This document shows positions 24,455 through 33,097 of a DNA stretch of 64,000 bases, piece by piece; within the stretch, counting starts at the first letter, position 1; the number at the start of each line of letters is the position of its first letter. The stretch is from JAHEDT01 sp963825615. Lineage in GTDB: Bacteria > Desulfobacterota > Desulfuromonadia > Desulfuromonadales > BM103. The translations under genes and the position numbers were made by a program. The stretch covers positions 806,001 through 870,000 of the forward strand of contig CAWGTV010000001.1 of NCBI GenBank assembly GCA_963825615.1, given 5' to 3'. The notes under the pieces are model-generated. The model was not told where the DNA came from and ran no database searches. It worked only from the letters and a program-made list of their open reading frames with translations.

Positions 24455-26149
24455 TTACTGCTGTGAGCTTCTCAACAGGGCCAGAAAATCGGTGTAACTT
24501 GAGGACTGCAAAGCCCGTTCGCTTAACCCATCAGTGCGAAAGGTTGCCGCAATGTCAGCGAGGATCTCCAATTGTGCGCCGTTGTCGTGTAACGGCGCGA
24601 GAATCATGCAGATGATGCGGACTGGGATGCCGTCCGGAGCATCAAAATCTACCCCTTGATGTGCTAAGCCGACAGCTACCAACGGCCGGTCGAGTCCATC
24701 AAGTCGCGCATGCGGCACCGCCACTCCCATACCGATACCAGTCGCCATGAGCTGCTCACGGGTAAGAACAGCATCCGCGACAGTCGTAGGAGGTAGTCCG
24801 GCCAGCGCGGCAAGACGCTGGCTCAGTTCACGAATTACCGCCTCGCGGTCTCCAGCTTTGAGCTTTTTGAAAAATGCATCCGCCGCAAGGTAGTCGATCA
24901 TGCGGCGTGGTCGCTTGAGATGCAGGATATGCTGAAGCACCGGTCCGCTTAGAGTCGAAGTGGCCAGCGCCATGACCACCAGTGAGACAAATACAGTCGA
25001 AGATATCAGACCGATCTGCAACGCCAGCACACCGAGAATGATCCCCATGGTTCCCTGAGCGCTCATTCCAAAGCCAACAGCCCAAACTTCACGCTTCGGC
25101 AGCCCTCCCCAGTAACCGCCCAGAGAACTCCCCACCACTTTACCGGTTATGGCCAGGCCCATCAGCATCAGAGTCAACTGCAAGTTGAAGTGGGCCAAGA
25201 AATCGACCCGTAGACCGATGCTGGCAAAAAACAATGGCGCAAAAATGAAAGAAATAAATTGGTCAATCGTGGTGCGGGTCTGTTCGCGCAGGTGGCGTGA
25301 CTGGCCGAGGGCCACACCAGCCAGAAACGAACCGAAGATTGCATGAATGCCGATCCACTCGGTGAAAGCGGCAGAGAACAGACAAAAGGAAAGCGCAAAG
25401 CCAAGCACGACTCCAGGGCCACTGGTATATGCCAGAGCAAATGCCAGCAGGTGGTTGATGACCCACGGAACTAGAGTCAGCATTATGAGGGAGAAGCCGA
25501 CCACTAGGCCGATAGTCGTGCCGATCGGCAACCCTTGCCCCTGGATGATGCCCATCTGGCCAAGGATGACTGCGAACACCAACCAACCGAGCAGGTCGTT
25601 AAGCACAGCGGCAGCAACCATGGTGACTCCAAGTTCGCTGCGATAGATGTTGAGATCCATGAGAATCTTGACGATAATCGGTAGCGCCGAAATTGACAGC
25701 ACTGTAGCTATAAATAAGGAAAACGCCAATTGGTCGGTGTTCACCTGCCAGCCAAACAGAGCCGGCAACCACCAAGCCCCGGCAAAGCCGAGCCCAAAAG
25801 GCAGAAGCATGCCGCAAAACGCCACTGATAAAGCAGCGCGCCCTCTACGCCAGACCATGGCCAAATTGATTTCTATGCCCGCCACCAGCAAAAATAGGGC
25901 AATGGCCAGCGTGGTCAAACCATCCAGTATCAGTGCCCCGTTGCCCTGGGCTGGGAAAAGCACTTTGTTCAGTCCGGGAGCCAGGTGGCCAAGCACGGTC
26001 GGTCCGAGCAAAATGCCAGCCAAAATCTCACCGATCACTGAAGGCAGGCTGAGTTTCCGCGCAATTTCGCCCAGTATCCGGGCGCTCAGCAGCAAAGTGC
26101 CGAGTGCCAGGAACATGGTGGTGACTTCGTGAGGTTGTAAGCTTTCCAC
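24455..26149 (-). CDS. CPA2-type cation:proton antiporter fused to a PTS EIIA (Ntr-type) domain
   Basis: A 564-aa membrane protein. Residues about 10-385 carry 12-13 hydrophobic segments of a CPA2 (KefB/GerN-like) exchanger: GEILAGILLGPTVLG near the N-terminus, and SGPGVVLGFALSFCLFSAAF and the ASIGLRVDF segment later. The C-terminal part (about 420-560) is a PTS EIIA domain (fructose/nitrogen type) with the phosphorylatable His in VAVPHARLDGL. The domain probably lets the phosphotransferase state gate ion exchange. The start is GTG 26149, since homologues begin with a QPHEVTxMFLALG-like stretch; no clear Shine-Dalgarno distinguishes it from TTG 26200. Confidence 0.85.
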   Translation of the reverse strand: MESLQPHEVTTMFLALGTLLLSARILGEIARKLSLPSVIGEILAGILLGPTVLGHLAPGLNKVLFPAQGNGALILDGLTTLAIALFLLVAGIEINLAMVWRRGRAALSVAFCGMLLPFGLGFAGAWWLPALFGWQVNTDQLAFSLFIATVLSISALPIIVKILMDLNIYRSELGVTMVAAAVLNDLLGWLVFAVILGQMGIIQGQGLPIGTTIGLVVGFSLIMLTLVPWVINHLLAFALAYTSGPGVVLGFALSFCLFSAAFTEWIGIHAIFGSFLAGVALGQSRHLREQTRTTIDQFISFIFAPLFFASIGLRVDFLAHFNLQLTLMLMGLAITGKVVGSSLGGYWGGLPKREVWAVGFGMSAQGTMGIILGVLALQIGLISSTVFVSLVVMALATSTLSGPVLQHILHLKRPRRMIDYLAADAFFKKLKAGDREAVIRELSQRLAALAGLPPTTVADAVLTREQLMATGIGMGVAVPHARLDGLDRPLVAVGLAHQGVDFDAPDGIPVRIICMILAPLHDNGAQLEILADIAATFRTDGLSERALQSSSYTDFLALLRSSQQ

Positions 26150-26409
26150 GGTTGAAGTTCGACAGGGGATTCCTGCCCAAGGGTGGACTGACCTGTCCAA
26201 GGAGGTTCGAACCGACTAACTACAATTTGATAAATTGATAATATCGAATTTTATCGGCTGAGCCAGTGCAAACCATTAAAGAAAGATAAAATGCGTTGTT
26301 TTGGAACACGATCTCTACCTGCGTCCGATCTATAGCGTTCAATACGACTGCTATTTTCATCCCATGAGTTATGGCTAATGTTGAGTATGGCCAGTGGAGG
26401 GCAAGGAGG

Positions 26410-26527
26410 CCTATTTATACTCTTACATTACTTCGGGGTGCTCAGATTGGCCGAAATGCGAAATTCTTACTACCCCTGACAAATAGGAAAAGCCCCCAGT
26501 CCGAAGATCGAGGGCTTTGGTGTCGTA
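26410..26527 (+). repeat. Intergenic repeat, module A + B
   Basis: CCTATTTATACTCTTACATT, TTGGCCGAAATGCGAAATTC, TACCCCTGACAAATAGG, then B: AAAGCCCCCAGTCCG / AAGATCGAGGGCTTT. Confidence 0.8.
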
Positions 26528-26574
26528 TGGATAGTTGAAGCTGAGACACAGGGTCTCAATAAAAACATTATGGA

Positions 26575-26646
26575 TTACTCCGAAATTTTCCACCCGAGAT
26601 AAACACAAAAAATTGCAATTACCATAAGAATGTTGAGAGTTGCCAT
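26575..26646 (-). CDS. Possible 23-aa single-TM microprotein
   Basis: ATG at 26646 opens M-A-T-L-N-I-L-M-V-I-A-I-F-C-V-Y-L-G-W-K and ends I-S-E-stop. It is almost wholly hydrophobic with a Trp-Lys end, like small membrane peptides. Only a weak GGCGGA lies upstream and there is no conserved partner. It could be chance in AT-rich DNA. Confidence 0.25.
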   Translation of the reverse strand: MATLNILMVIAIFCVYLGWKISE

Positions 26647-26816
26647 TATCTTGTTATCCGCCCAGGGTCAATGTTGGTTGTGAAAATCCTATCCACATAA
26701 CCAAATAATACTTAAAACATTCTAATAAGCAATAGATTCTAATTTATTTTTTGATCGCACACAAGCAAGCAAGTGCAGCGCATCGGTGGCAGTGCCGGAA
26801 GATGAGTACGATTTCT

Positions 26817-26930
26817 TATAATTAGTATCGCAATGCCTCACAGGTGGTTTTCAGCTGAAAAGCGAAATTCTTACAGCTCCTGATAAACGAGAAAACCCCC
26901 AGTCCGAAGATCAAGGGTTTTCGTGTTTTA
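26817..26930 (+). repeat. Intergenic repeat, module A + B
   Basis: TATAATTAGTATCGCAATGC, AGCTGAAAAGCGAAATTCTT, CAGCTCCTGATAAACGAG, then B: AAAACCCCCAGTCCG / AAGATCAAGGGTTTT. Between 26150 and 27000 only the repeats and the possible microprotein are seen. Confidence 0.75.
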
Positions 26931-26999
26931 AAAGTGGTGCCAACCAAGACACTTTACTGGTCGGCGGTTCTATTCGTCTATGTCAACCTGAATGTCTTG

Positions 27000-27719
27000 C
27001 TAGAAGCTGCCATTAACTTTCCCGAAAATCTGTGCTGTTTCACATTTTTCCGTATAAATTCCTGAGGGATGAACTAGGCCGTCCCTGATTTGCACCGTCC
27101 TCTGGGCGCGGGCTGCAAGTTCGGTATTATGAGTAATCATGATGATAGCCAGCCCATTCTGACTGAGCGAATGCAGAAGCGCGTAGATCTTGTCACTGTT
27201 TTCACTGTCAAGGTTGCCGGTCGGTTCATCCGCCAGCAGAATCTCGGGATCGTTGACCAGTCCTCGAGCAATGGCAGCCCGCTGCATCTCACCTCCACTG
27301 AGTTGTGCAGGGGCATGGTCAAGTCGGTGTTCGAGCCCCACCATTTCGGCCAAGGCCATGATTTTGCTCCTGTTTGCCTTCTTTTTGCTGAAGAGTAGCG
27401 GCAAGGCAATATTGTCAAAGACGCTCAGCCCCGGGATCAGGTAGAACTGTTGAAAAACAAAGCCAATCTTTTCACGCCTTAATTGTACCAGATCCGACTC
27501 AGGCATATTAGAGGTGTTCACTCCATCAAACAGCACCTCTCCTTTGGTCGGCTGGTCGAGACAACCAAGGATATGCAGCAGGGTGGTTTTTCCCGCCCCC
27601 GACGGTCCGATAATGGCGAGCAGTTCCCCAGCCGCAATGCTGAGATCGACTCCACGCAACGCCCGTACCTCTTCAGCCCCTCTACGATAGTTTTTTTCAA
27701 TCTGTTTAAGTTCAATCAT
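27000..27719 (-). CDS. ABC transporter ATPase (MacB/LolD type)
   Basis: A 239-aa nucleotide-binding subunit with Walker A IIGPSGAGKTTLL (about residues 36-48), Q-loop VFQQFYLIPGL, signature QLSGGEMQRAAIARGLVNDP and Walker B ILLADEPTGNLD, with the H-loop IMITHN. The type I loop and the LVxLRREKIGFVFQQ segment place it with LolD/MacB/FtsE ATPases, which drive FtsX-like permeases rather than importers. It overlaps the permease gene by 4 bp. Confidence 0.92.
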   Translation of the reverse strand: MIELKQIEKNYRRGAEEVRALRGVDLSIAAGELLAIIGPSGAGKTTLLHILGCLDQPTKGEVLFDGVNTSNMPESDLVQLRREKIGFVFQQFYLIPGLSVFDNIALPLLFSKKKANRSKIMALAEMVGLEHRLDHAPAQLSGGEMQRAAIARGLVNDPEILLADEPTGNLDSENSDKIYALLHSLSQNGLAIIMITHNTELAARAQRTVQIRDGLVHPSGIYTEKCETAQIFGKVNGSF

Positions 27720-28879
27720 CCTTTAATCGCCTCGACGGGGTTAATTTTCGATGCCTTCAAGGCCGGATAAATCCCGGCACATAGGCCTATAATAAAAATG
27801 AACAAGACGCTGCCTGCGGCAACCCCCGGATCAAAGCTGATCAGATTCCCGGACGGCACAAACGGCATCACCGAGCGAACAAAAGCTTCGATCATGCGCG
27901 AACCGAAGATCGAGATGAGGATGCCGACCAAGCCGCCACTGAGTGAAAGAATCGTGGTTTCTTCTAGGATAATCCGGAAAATATCCCGGCGTGAGGCACC
28001 GACGGCGCGCATCATGCCTATCTCCTGAGTACGTTCGAAGACTGCCATGAGAATGGAATTCATCACCCCCACGGCACTGATCAGAATTGCGATTAAAACA
28101 ATCGCGAGGCTTAGCGCCCGGGCGGAAGCGGCAAGATTGGAAATGGAGTTCATCACCTCGCCCATGGTCACGATCTGGATGCCCGGCACAGCAGCCGTAA
28201 GCGCATCGGTAATCTCCACCATGCGCGTCGGGTCTGTTACCTTGACCCCGACAGCTGTTGCCGCAGCAGGATAATCGAGCAGTTTCTGTGCGGTTTTGAT
28301 GGGAAGATAGACAAAAGCGTCATCCTGACTGCCAGTGAGACCAACGATCCCGGCAACCTGCAGATTTATTCCGGCACCGGAGGAGAAATGGTCACCGGGC
28401 TGCAGATTCTCATGTTGGGCGACCTCGTAACCAAGCAGGATTTCATTGTCCTGCTCAGGGATTTTGCCGGTAATCTCCCAACCTGGCTTGATCGCCGACA
28501 GAACAGACATATCGACACCATAGATCAGATCAATTTTGCCGCGCTGCCGATCAGGAAGCTGGGCCACCAGAATCGGCGTCGCCAGATCGATGCCAGCCGT
28601 GGCTGTGACATGCTCCATGACCTTGGTGTCGAGAAATTTAGGAATAACCGCGCCGTGCAGAACCAGTGCCGCAACCTCGTGGGCGCAACCCGAAGGAACA
28701 ACCATAAAGTGCAACCCGGTTCGCTCCAATTCGACCGTGAGACCCTCGGTAAAGCCCTTGTTAAAAGAGAGCACTGAAAACAGAACGCCAACCGAAGCGG
28801 CAATCCCAAGCATCGTCAAAGCACTGCGTGTACGGTGACGCAGAAGATTCTTGCCGGCTAGCTTCAGGTAGCCGCTCAT
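27716..28879 (-). CDS. ABC transporter permease (FtsX/MacB type)
   Basis: A 387-aa membrane subunit. An N-terminal transmembrane helix (about 20-40) is followed by a MacB-like periplasmic core domain and three C-terminal helices (about 270-300, 315-345, 355-380). The FtsX signature IGMMRAVGASRRDIFRIIL is at about 285-303. Such permeases move lipids, peptides or macrolides by mechanotransmission, or help lipoprotein sorting. It overlaps the lipoprotein gene upstream and the ATPase gene downstream by 4 bp each, making a three-gene operon. Confidence 0.9.
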   Translation of the reverse strand: MSGYLKLAGKNLLRHRTRSALTMLGIAASVGVLFSVLSFNKGFTEGLTVELERTGLHFMVVPSGCAHEVAALVLHGAVIPKFLDTKVMEHVTATAGIDLATPILVAQLPDRQRGKIDLIYGVDMSVLSAIKPGWEITGKIPEQDNEILLGYEVAQHENLQPGDHFSSGAGINLQVAGIVGLTGSQDDAFVYLPIKTAQKLLDYPAAATAVGVKVTDPTRMVEITDALTAAVPGIQIVTMGEVMNSISNLAASARALSLAIVLIAILISAVGVMNSILMAVFERTQEIGMMRAVGASRRDIFRIILEETTILSLSGGLVGILISIFGSRMIEAFVRSVMPFVPSGNLISFDPGVAAGSVLFIFIIGLCAGIYPALKASKINPVEAIKG

Positions 28880-29235
28880 TTGACTTCAACCCCGGTGGCA
28901 ACAAGCAAGTAGCTTTGTTTCGATCTGGCCACTGTGCCGCTGGCAAGAGCCAGCTTGCCTGGCCGGGCCGGAAGGGTTAATTGGCTCTTGGCAAGGTCAA
29001 TATAGATCTGCCCTGTTTCGTCCTGCAGATAGAACCAGCAGCCGTTTGATTGGCATTGCGATACGATCTTGCCCTCCAAGGTAACCTTTTTGCCCATGAG
29101 TTCCTGCTTCAGGAAAATATCCTTGACCAGAACTTTTGGTGCCTCCGGGTCGACGCCGGAACCATATGTTTCGCCACCGCAGCCAGCGAGAACAAGGGAG
29201 ACCAGGAGAAATGTTGTCAGTAAAAGATTTTTCAT
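28876..29235 (-). CDS. OB-fold-like lipoprotein, first gene of the ABC operon
   Basis: A 119-aa lipoprotein with lipobox L-A-G-C19. The mature part has the OB-fold pattern MGKKVTLEGKIVSQCQSNGCWFYL, then DETGQIYIDL and SGTVARSKQSYLLVATG. It also has a Cys-x4-Cys pair inside the conserved QCQSNGCWF. It is the first gene of an operon with an FtsX/MacB permease and ATPase, each overlapping by 4 bp, so it is probably the periplasmic partner of that transporter. It resembles DUF4920-like lipoproteins. Substrate unknown. Confidence 0.72.
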   Translation of the reverse strand: MKNLLLTTFLLVSLVLAGCGGETYGSGVDPEAPKVLVKDIFLKQELMGKKVTLEGKIVSQCQSNGCWFYLQDETGQIYIDLAKSQLTLPARPGKLALASGTVARSKQSYLLVATGVEVK

Positions 29236-29370
29236 ATGTAATAACCTCGATTAAATTGTTTGTGGATAATCGCATTCGTGCCTTCTATCTGATCTCACGC
29301 TGGCGCTGAACCTGGGCTCAAGGGCACATAGCTCTCAGCCTCTGGCGGCGAATGAAATGATGCACCTGAC

Positions 29371-29607
29371 TTACGAACGATGTCTTTTTGGACAAGAAAA
29401 AACGATCGTTTGACAGACTTTCTCCTCAGCTCGCCCAGCACAATGCCCAGCTTCGATCAAGGCTTCGAAATATACGAGAGCCCTCCCTTGCACATGTCTG
29501 AGATGTGCATCAAGGACTCCGTCATCCTTGAGTTCGCGGTAAAGGTTTGGATGCTGCTCCTTCAAATAGGTTTTTCGCAATTGCCCGATTTGAGACCTGT
29601 TCAACAT
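29371..29607 (-). CDS. Small soluble protein, weakly TnpV-like
   Basis: A 78-aa protein, MLNRSQIGQLRKTYLKEQHP, then NLYRELKDDGVLDAHLRHVQ. The run TYLKEQHPNLYRELKDDG and the later AHLxxVQxRA resemble, from memory, TnpV-family helical proteins associated with mobile elements; the match is weak. The start has an excellent GGAGG 6 nt upstream. It lies between htpX and the divergent end of the ABC operon. An unknown small helical protein is the safer description. Confidence 0.5.
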   Translation of the reverse strand: MLNRSQIGQLRKTYLKEQHPNLYRELKDDGVLDAHLRHVQGRALVYFEALIEAGHCAGRAEEKVCQTIVFSCPKRHRS

Positions 29608-29665
29608 GGCACCTCCTCAACTTCCCGTCTCAGAGACATGAAAGAGCTGTAAATTCCAACACCCA

Positions 29666-30520
29666 TTAACCCTGCCCCGAGGCCATGAGCTCAAGTCTGG
29701 CAACGCGCTCCTCCATGGGGGGATGGGTAGAGAAGAGCTTAAGCACTGATCCGCCTGTCAGAGGATTGACAATAAACATATGCGAGGTCGCGGGGGTCGC
29801 CTCAGTCATAGGTACCGCCTGTGCGCCCATCTGTAACTTGCGCAGGGCATTGGCCAGGGCCAAAGGTTTACCGCAAATCCTTGCTCCTGAGGCGTCTGCC
29901 AGATATTCACGGGAGCGGGAGACCGCCATCTGAATCAGCATGGCCGCCATAGGTGCAATAAATGCGAGCGCCAAGCTTCCGAAAATATTGCCGCCACCCT
30001 CTTCGTCATTGTTGCCACCACCAAAAATAGCAGCCCATTGCAGCATGTTTCCAAGCATTGCAATTGCCCCGGCAAAAGTCGCTGCAATAGTGCCAATCAA
30101 GGTGTCTCGATTCTGCACATGAGCTAACTCATGGGCCATCACTCCTTCAAGCTCTTCATCCGAAAGAAGTCTCATAATCCCTTCTGTCGCTGCGACAGCC
30201 GCATTCTCGGGGTTGCGTCCGGTAGCAAAAGCATTCGGCCCATCGGAAGGGATAATGTAAACCTTCGGCATCGGCATATTCGCCTGGCGGGCAAGCCGGC
30301 TTACCATATTGTAAAAAGATGGATACTCAGACTCAGAGACTTCCTTGGCCTTGTACATCTTGAGGACAATTTTGTCCGAGTAACAGTAAGAGAAAAAGTT
30401 CATTCCGCCGGCAATGAGAAAGGCTATGATCATGCCGGACTGGCCACCAATAGCGCTGCCCATGGCGACAAACATCAGGGTGAGGCAGGTGAGCAGGAAA
30501 GTGGTCTTGAGAGTGTTCAT
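29666..30520 (-). CDS. htpX: Protease HtpX
   Basis: A 284-aa membrane zinc metalloprotease of envelope and heat-stress quality control, M48 family. Two N-terminal transmembrane helices (about 5-45) precede the zinc motif HELAH (H130-x3-H134). The third ligand is the Glu in SRSREYLADASGARI, with two more membrane segments at about 145-195. The start is the second ATG, 9 nt after GGAG; upstream alternatives are too near the Shine-Dalgarno. The length fits the 280-290 aa family. It runs downstream of the second ccsA copy on the same strand. Confidence 0.92.
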   Translation of the reverse strand: MNTLKTTFLLTCLTLMFVAMGSAIGGQSGMIIAFLIAGGMNFFSYCYSDKIVLKMYKAKEVSESEYPSFYNMVSRLARQANMPMPKVYIIPSDGPNAFATGRNPENAAVAATEGIMRLLSDEELEGVMAHELAHVQNRDTLIGTIAATFAGAIAMLGNMLQWAAIFGGGNNDEEGGGNIFGSLALAFIAPMAAMLIQMAVSRSREYLADASGARICGKPLALANALRKLQMGAQAVPMTEATPATSHMFIVNPLTGGSVLKLFSTHPPMEERVARLELMASGQG

Positions 30521-30609
30521 TTCATTCATCTCCGTAAGCTTTGTTTGCGCCGTAAGCAAAAGAAAAGATCTTTACGGCTCGATATGATTATGTTTTTTAA
30601 AAAAATCCA

Positions 30610-31461
30610 CTACCCGCCATAAGAATGTAGCCCGGAAAGTAGTAGGTTTACCCCCAGGTAACAGAAGATCGTGGACGCAAAACCGAAGATCGAGAGCCAG
30701 GCAACTCTTCTTCCCACCCAGCCACGAGTAAAACGGGCATGCAGGAAAGCCGCATAGATGAACCACACGATCAGGCTCCAAGTCTCCTTCGGATCCCAGC
30801 TCCAGTAAGTACCCCAAGCGTAGTTGGCCCAAGCTGCGCCAGTAATGATGCCGATCGTCAGCATCGGAAAGCCGACCATGATCGCCTTGTAGTTCAAATC
30901 ATCTAAAACCTTGGCGCTCGGGAACATCCCAAGGATGCCGACAATTGGGGCCTCTTCAGTCGACTTTTTTTCCTTACCGACCTTGATCAGGTACATAATC
31001 GAGACTCCACACGCCAGGGCAAAAGCCGCATAACCGATAAAGCAGGTAATAACGTGATAGGTGAGCCAGTTGCTCTGCAACGCCGGCACCAATGGGGCGA
31101 TCGTCGCATCAAGACTCCACTGCGCCCAGATCATGCCACCGAAGGCAAACGGGATAACGAAAGCACCGATCGCACGCTGCTTGTATTTCAGATCAAAGAC
31201 CAGGTAGATGAGCAGAATCGACCAGGCAAAAAAGACCACGGATTCGTAAAGGTTGGAAAGAGGTGCTTGTTCATACCCCATCGCATAGGCCTCGTACCAA
31301 CGCATGCCAATCGCACCGGTGTTGGCAATAAAACCGGCCCAGCAAACCAAGGTAGCGAAGAAACCAACATTCTCATTTTTAGCAGTCAGATAAACTATAA
31401 AGACCACCATCGCAACAAAGTAAGCGATTGTTGTAACATTGAATAAAAGTGAACTGGTCAT
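30610..31461 (-). CDS. ccsA: Cytochrome c biogenesis protein CcsA/ResC (copy 2)
   Basis: A 283-aa paralogue of the gene at 7912-8763, same length, nearly identical in protein sequence, with the WWD motif WGTYWSWDPKETW. The nucleotide sequence differs mainly at third positions (for example CATC against CACG). Directly upstream lies a short, frameshifted C-terminal remnant of resB (31476-31577), so this copy lacks an intact ResB partner. It could work with the ResB at 8778-10142 or be redundant. AGGGG lies 7 nt before the ATG. Confidence 0.92.
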   Translation of the reverse strand: MTSSLLFNVTTIAYFVAMVVFIVYLTAKNENVGFFATLVCWAGFIANTGAIGMRWYEAYAMGYEQAPLSNLYESVVFFAWSILLIYLVFDLKYKQRAIGAFVIPFAFGGMIWAQWSLDATIAPLVPALQSNWLTYHVITCFIGYAAFALACGVSIMYLIKVGKEKKSTEEAPIVGILGMFPSAKVLDDLNYKAIMVGFPMLTIGIITGAAWANYAWGTYWSWDPKETWSLIVWFIYAAFLHARFTRGWVGRRVAWLSIFGFASTIFCYLGVNLLLSGLHSYGG

Positions 31462-31475
31462 GATGTACCCCTTCA

Positions 31476-31577
31476 TCAGGATGACAATGCGTCATCGAAA
31501 ACTTTTAACTCATCAAAGAAAACGCAAAAGCTGGGTGGTTACGATGTGCGTTATCACCACCCTTGGCGCCAACCCCG
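31476..31577 (-). pseudogene. resB: resB C-terminal remnant
   Basis: Minus-strand translation gives HRNHPAFAF, then after a one-base shift FFDELKVFDDALSS-stop. The intact ResB (8778-10142) ends HRNQPAFALFFDELKKDFDDALSS. Only about 35 codons remain; the rest of resB (about 1.25 kb) is deleted between here and the secreted-protein gene. Confidence 0.85.
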
Positions 31578-31764
31578 GCCAAGACAACATATGCACCAAC
31601 GGCTACGGAAAGCACATGAAGCTTTTGATTTGATGGATATAGCCTGTTAAACATCCGCTCTCAGGAGAGAAGGACGCTTGTTGTTAAATGTGGATTTAGT
31701 CAGAAATCAGGGCGAAACCACATTGAAGGAGTGAACCTTCCGACGGTTTCAAGAGAAGGGTGAA

Positions 31765-32208
31765 TCAATTGAGGAGGACAACTGTCCGATGAGCACGAAG
31801 AGTTTGTGACGTTTTAGTAGGCGGTTGCGGTGCAAGGTTGCCAACAACCAGTTTGACACTTGTGGCGACGGTCAGCGGGATGCCGCTTGAGACTATAGCA
31901 ATACTGGCGGCAGCTGGAATTCTTTGGGTTCGTTTTGAGAAAACAGCCGAGCCCTGCTGTGTGGAGCAGTCGGGACATGAACCATGCTGTTCATCACCGA
32001 ATTGATGGAGAGCATGGTCATTATGACTATCAACATGGTTGTATATTAGCACATCAGTGCCACACTCCTTATCCTCGGAGGTGTTGACTGTTTGTGACCT
32101 TTTATCGCCCGCACACTCAGTGCAACCGAATACATTCCCCGCTGTACTTGTTGACAGGAATGCAGAAAGGAGGAGTAGAGCTAATGACTTTTGGAATTTG
32201 AGTCTCAT
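31765..32208 (-). CDS. Small secreted Cys/His-containing protein (copy 2)
   Basis: A 147-aa exported protein, paralogue of 10346-10768. Same pattern: basic-hydrophobic signal peptide (MRLKFQKSLALLLLSAFLST), early CTECAG pair, a His-rich centre (NHVDSHNDHALHQFGDEQHG), CPDCS, and the conserved end TLRAHRTVVLLN. The His/Cys-rich centre could bind a metal or heme. It keeps its place relative to ccsA as in copy 1, showing duplication of the whole block. Function unknown. Confidence 0.6.
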   Translation of the reverse strand: MRLKFQKSLALLLLSAFLSTSTAGNVFGCTECAGDKRSQTVNTSEDKECGTDVLIYNHVDSHNDHALHQFGDEQHGSCPDCSTQQGSAVFSKRTQRIPAAASIAIVSSGIPLTVATSVKLVVGNLAPQPPTKTSQTLRAHRTVVLLN

Positions 32209-32437
32209 GGAATTAAATTAACACGAGCAGTCTCAAGGATGCAATGGGAATGGATTTTCGAGTGAGCAGTAAACCCCTCTTCATTTTAACCCCCTTAAAA
32301 GAGGCAGAAAAAGCCCACCGCAACCTTTACGGATGGCTTGTAATCCTCTGTTGACGTACCCTATGCATTCTCAGATCCCTACAAAAAAAGACGTTACAAA
32401 TCTAAACCTGTCATCGGGGGTTATCAAAATGATGTGT

Positions 32438-32749
32438 TTCTTATTTATATCGTATTGCTTAGTGGATGTGAATTTGGCCAGCGGAGGAGATTCTTACTAA
32501 TCCTGACTTACAATAAAAAAAGCCCCACAGTCATAAGGGTGACTGTGGGGCAACGGGTTTGTGGGTTTTTCTTAGGAGGTAGAACATGAAGAGTGTTCTG
32601 TTGTAAATATCTTACTTGTTTGGTCAGATATGTCAAGCAGAAAAATACAGATAAAAATGGCCACCCAGAATTGATCCAGGTGGCCATCATTTTGTCGTCC
32701 TAAATATGCCTATCAATAGCACGCCCGTTTTCGTCTCAGAAGTCGTAAC
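32438..32749 (+). repeat. Intergenic repeat, complete A + B' + C composite (312 bp)
   Basis: A (TTCTTATTTATATCGTATTG ... TTGGCCAGCGGAGGAGATTC), B' (32513-32640: stem CCCCACAGTC / GACTGTGGGG, CAACGGGTTTGTGGGTTTTT, CTTAGGAGGTAGAACATG), C (32657-32749: TGGCCACCCAG / CAGGTGGCC, TAAATATGCCTATCAATAGC, CAGAAGTCGTAAC). It is nearly the same as 22291-22618 in A and B' but its C hairpin has different stem sequence. Confidence 0.85.
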
Positions 32750-33097
32750 CTACAAGAAACAAAATCATGGATTTGCAATAACATATTTTTAGGGAGCCAG
32801 GTTGCCTTCGCGGAATGGAAGCCACCTCCACAACTTATTGTAGGGGACTTTATACCAATAACAAGACTGATCTAGAACACAGAATTTTATAAATAATTTT
32901 AAAGATTTACTCTGACACGTGCAAAAAAGATGGACTGTTTAATCTTCAATCAGCGGGCAAAAGAAATCATACGGTTCTGGTATAATGATCATTAAATATT
33001 TTACAAGCCCTGTTTCTAGCCTGCATATTTTCCAGATTCAAATTGATGGACTTAGAATAATCAATGAAATCTTGTCAAACACTTAACACAAGCGCTG

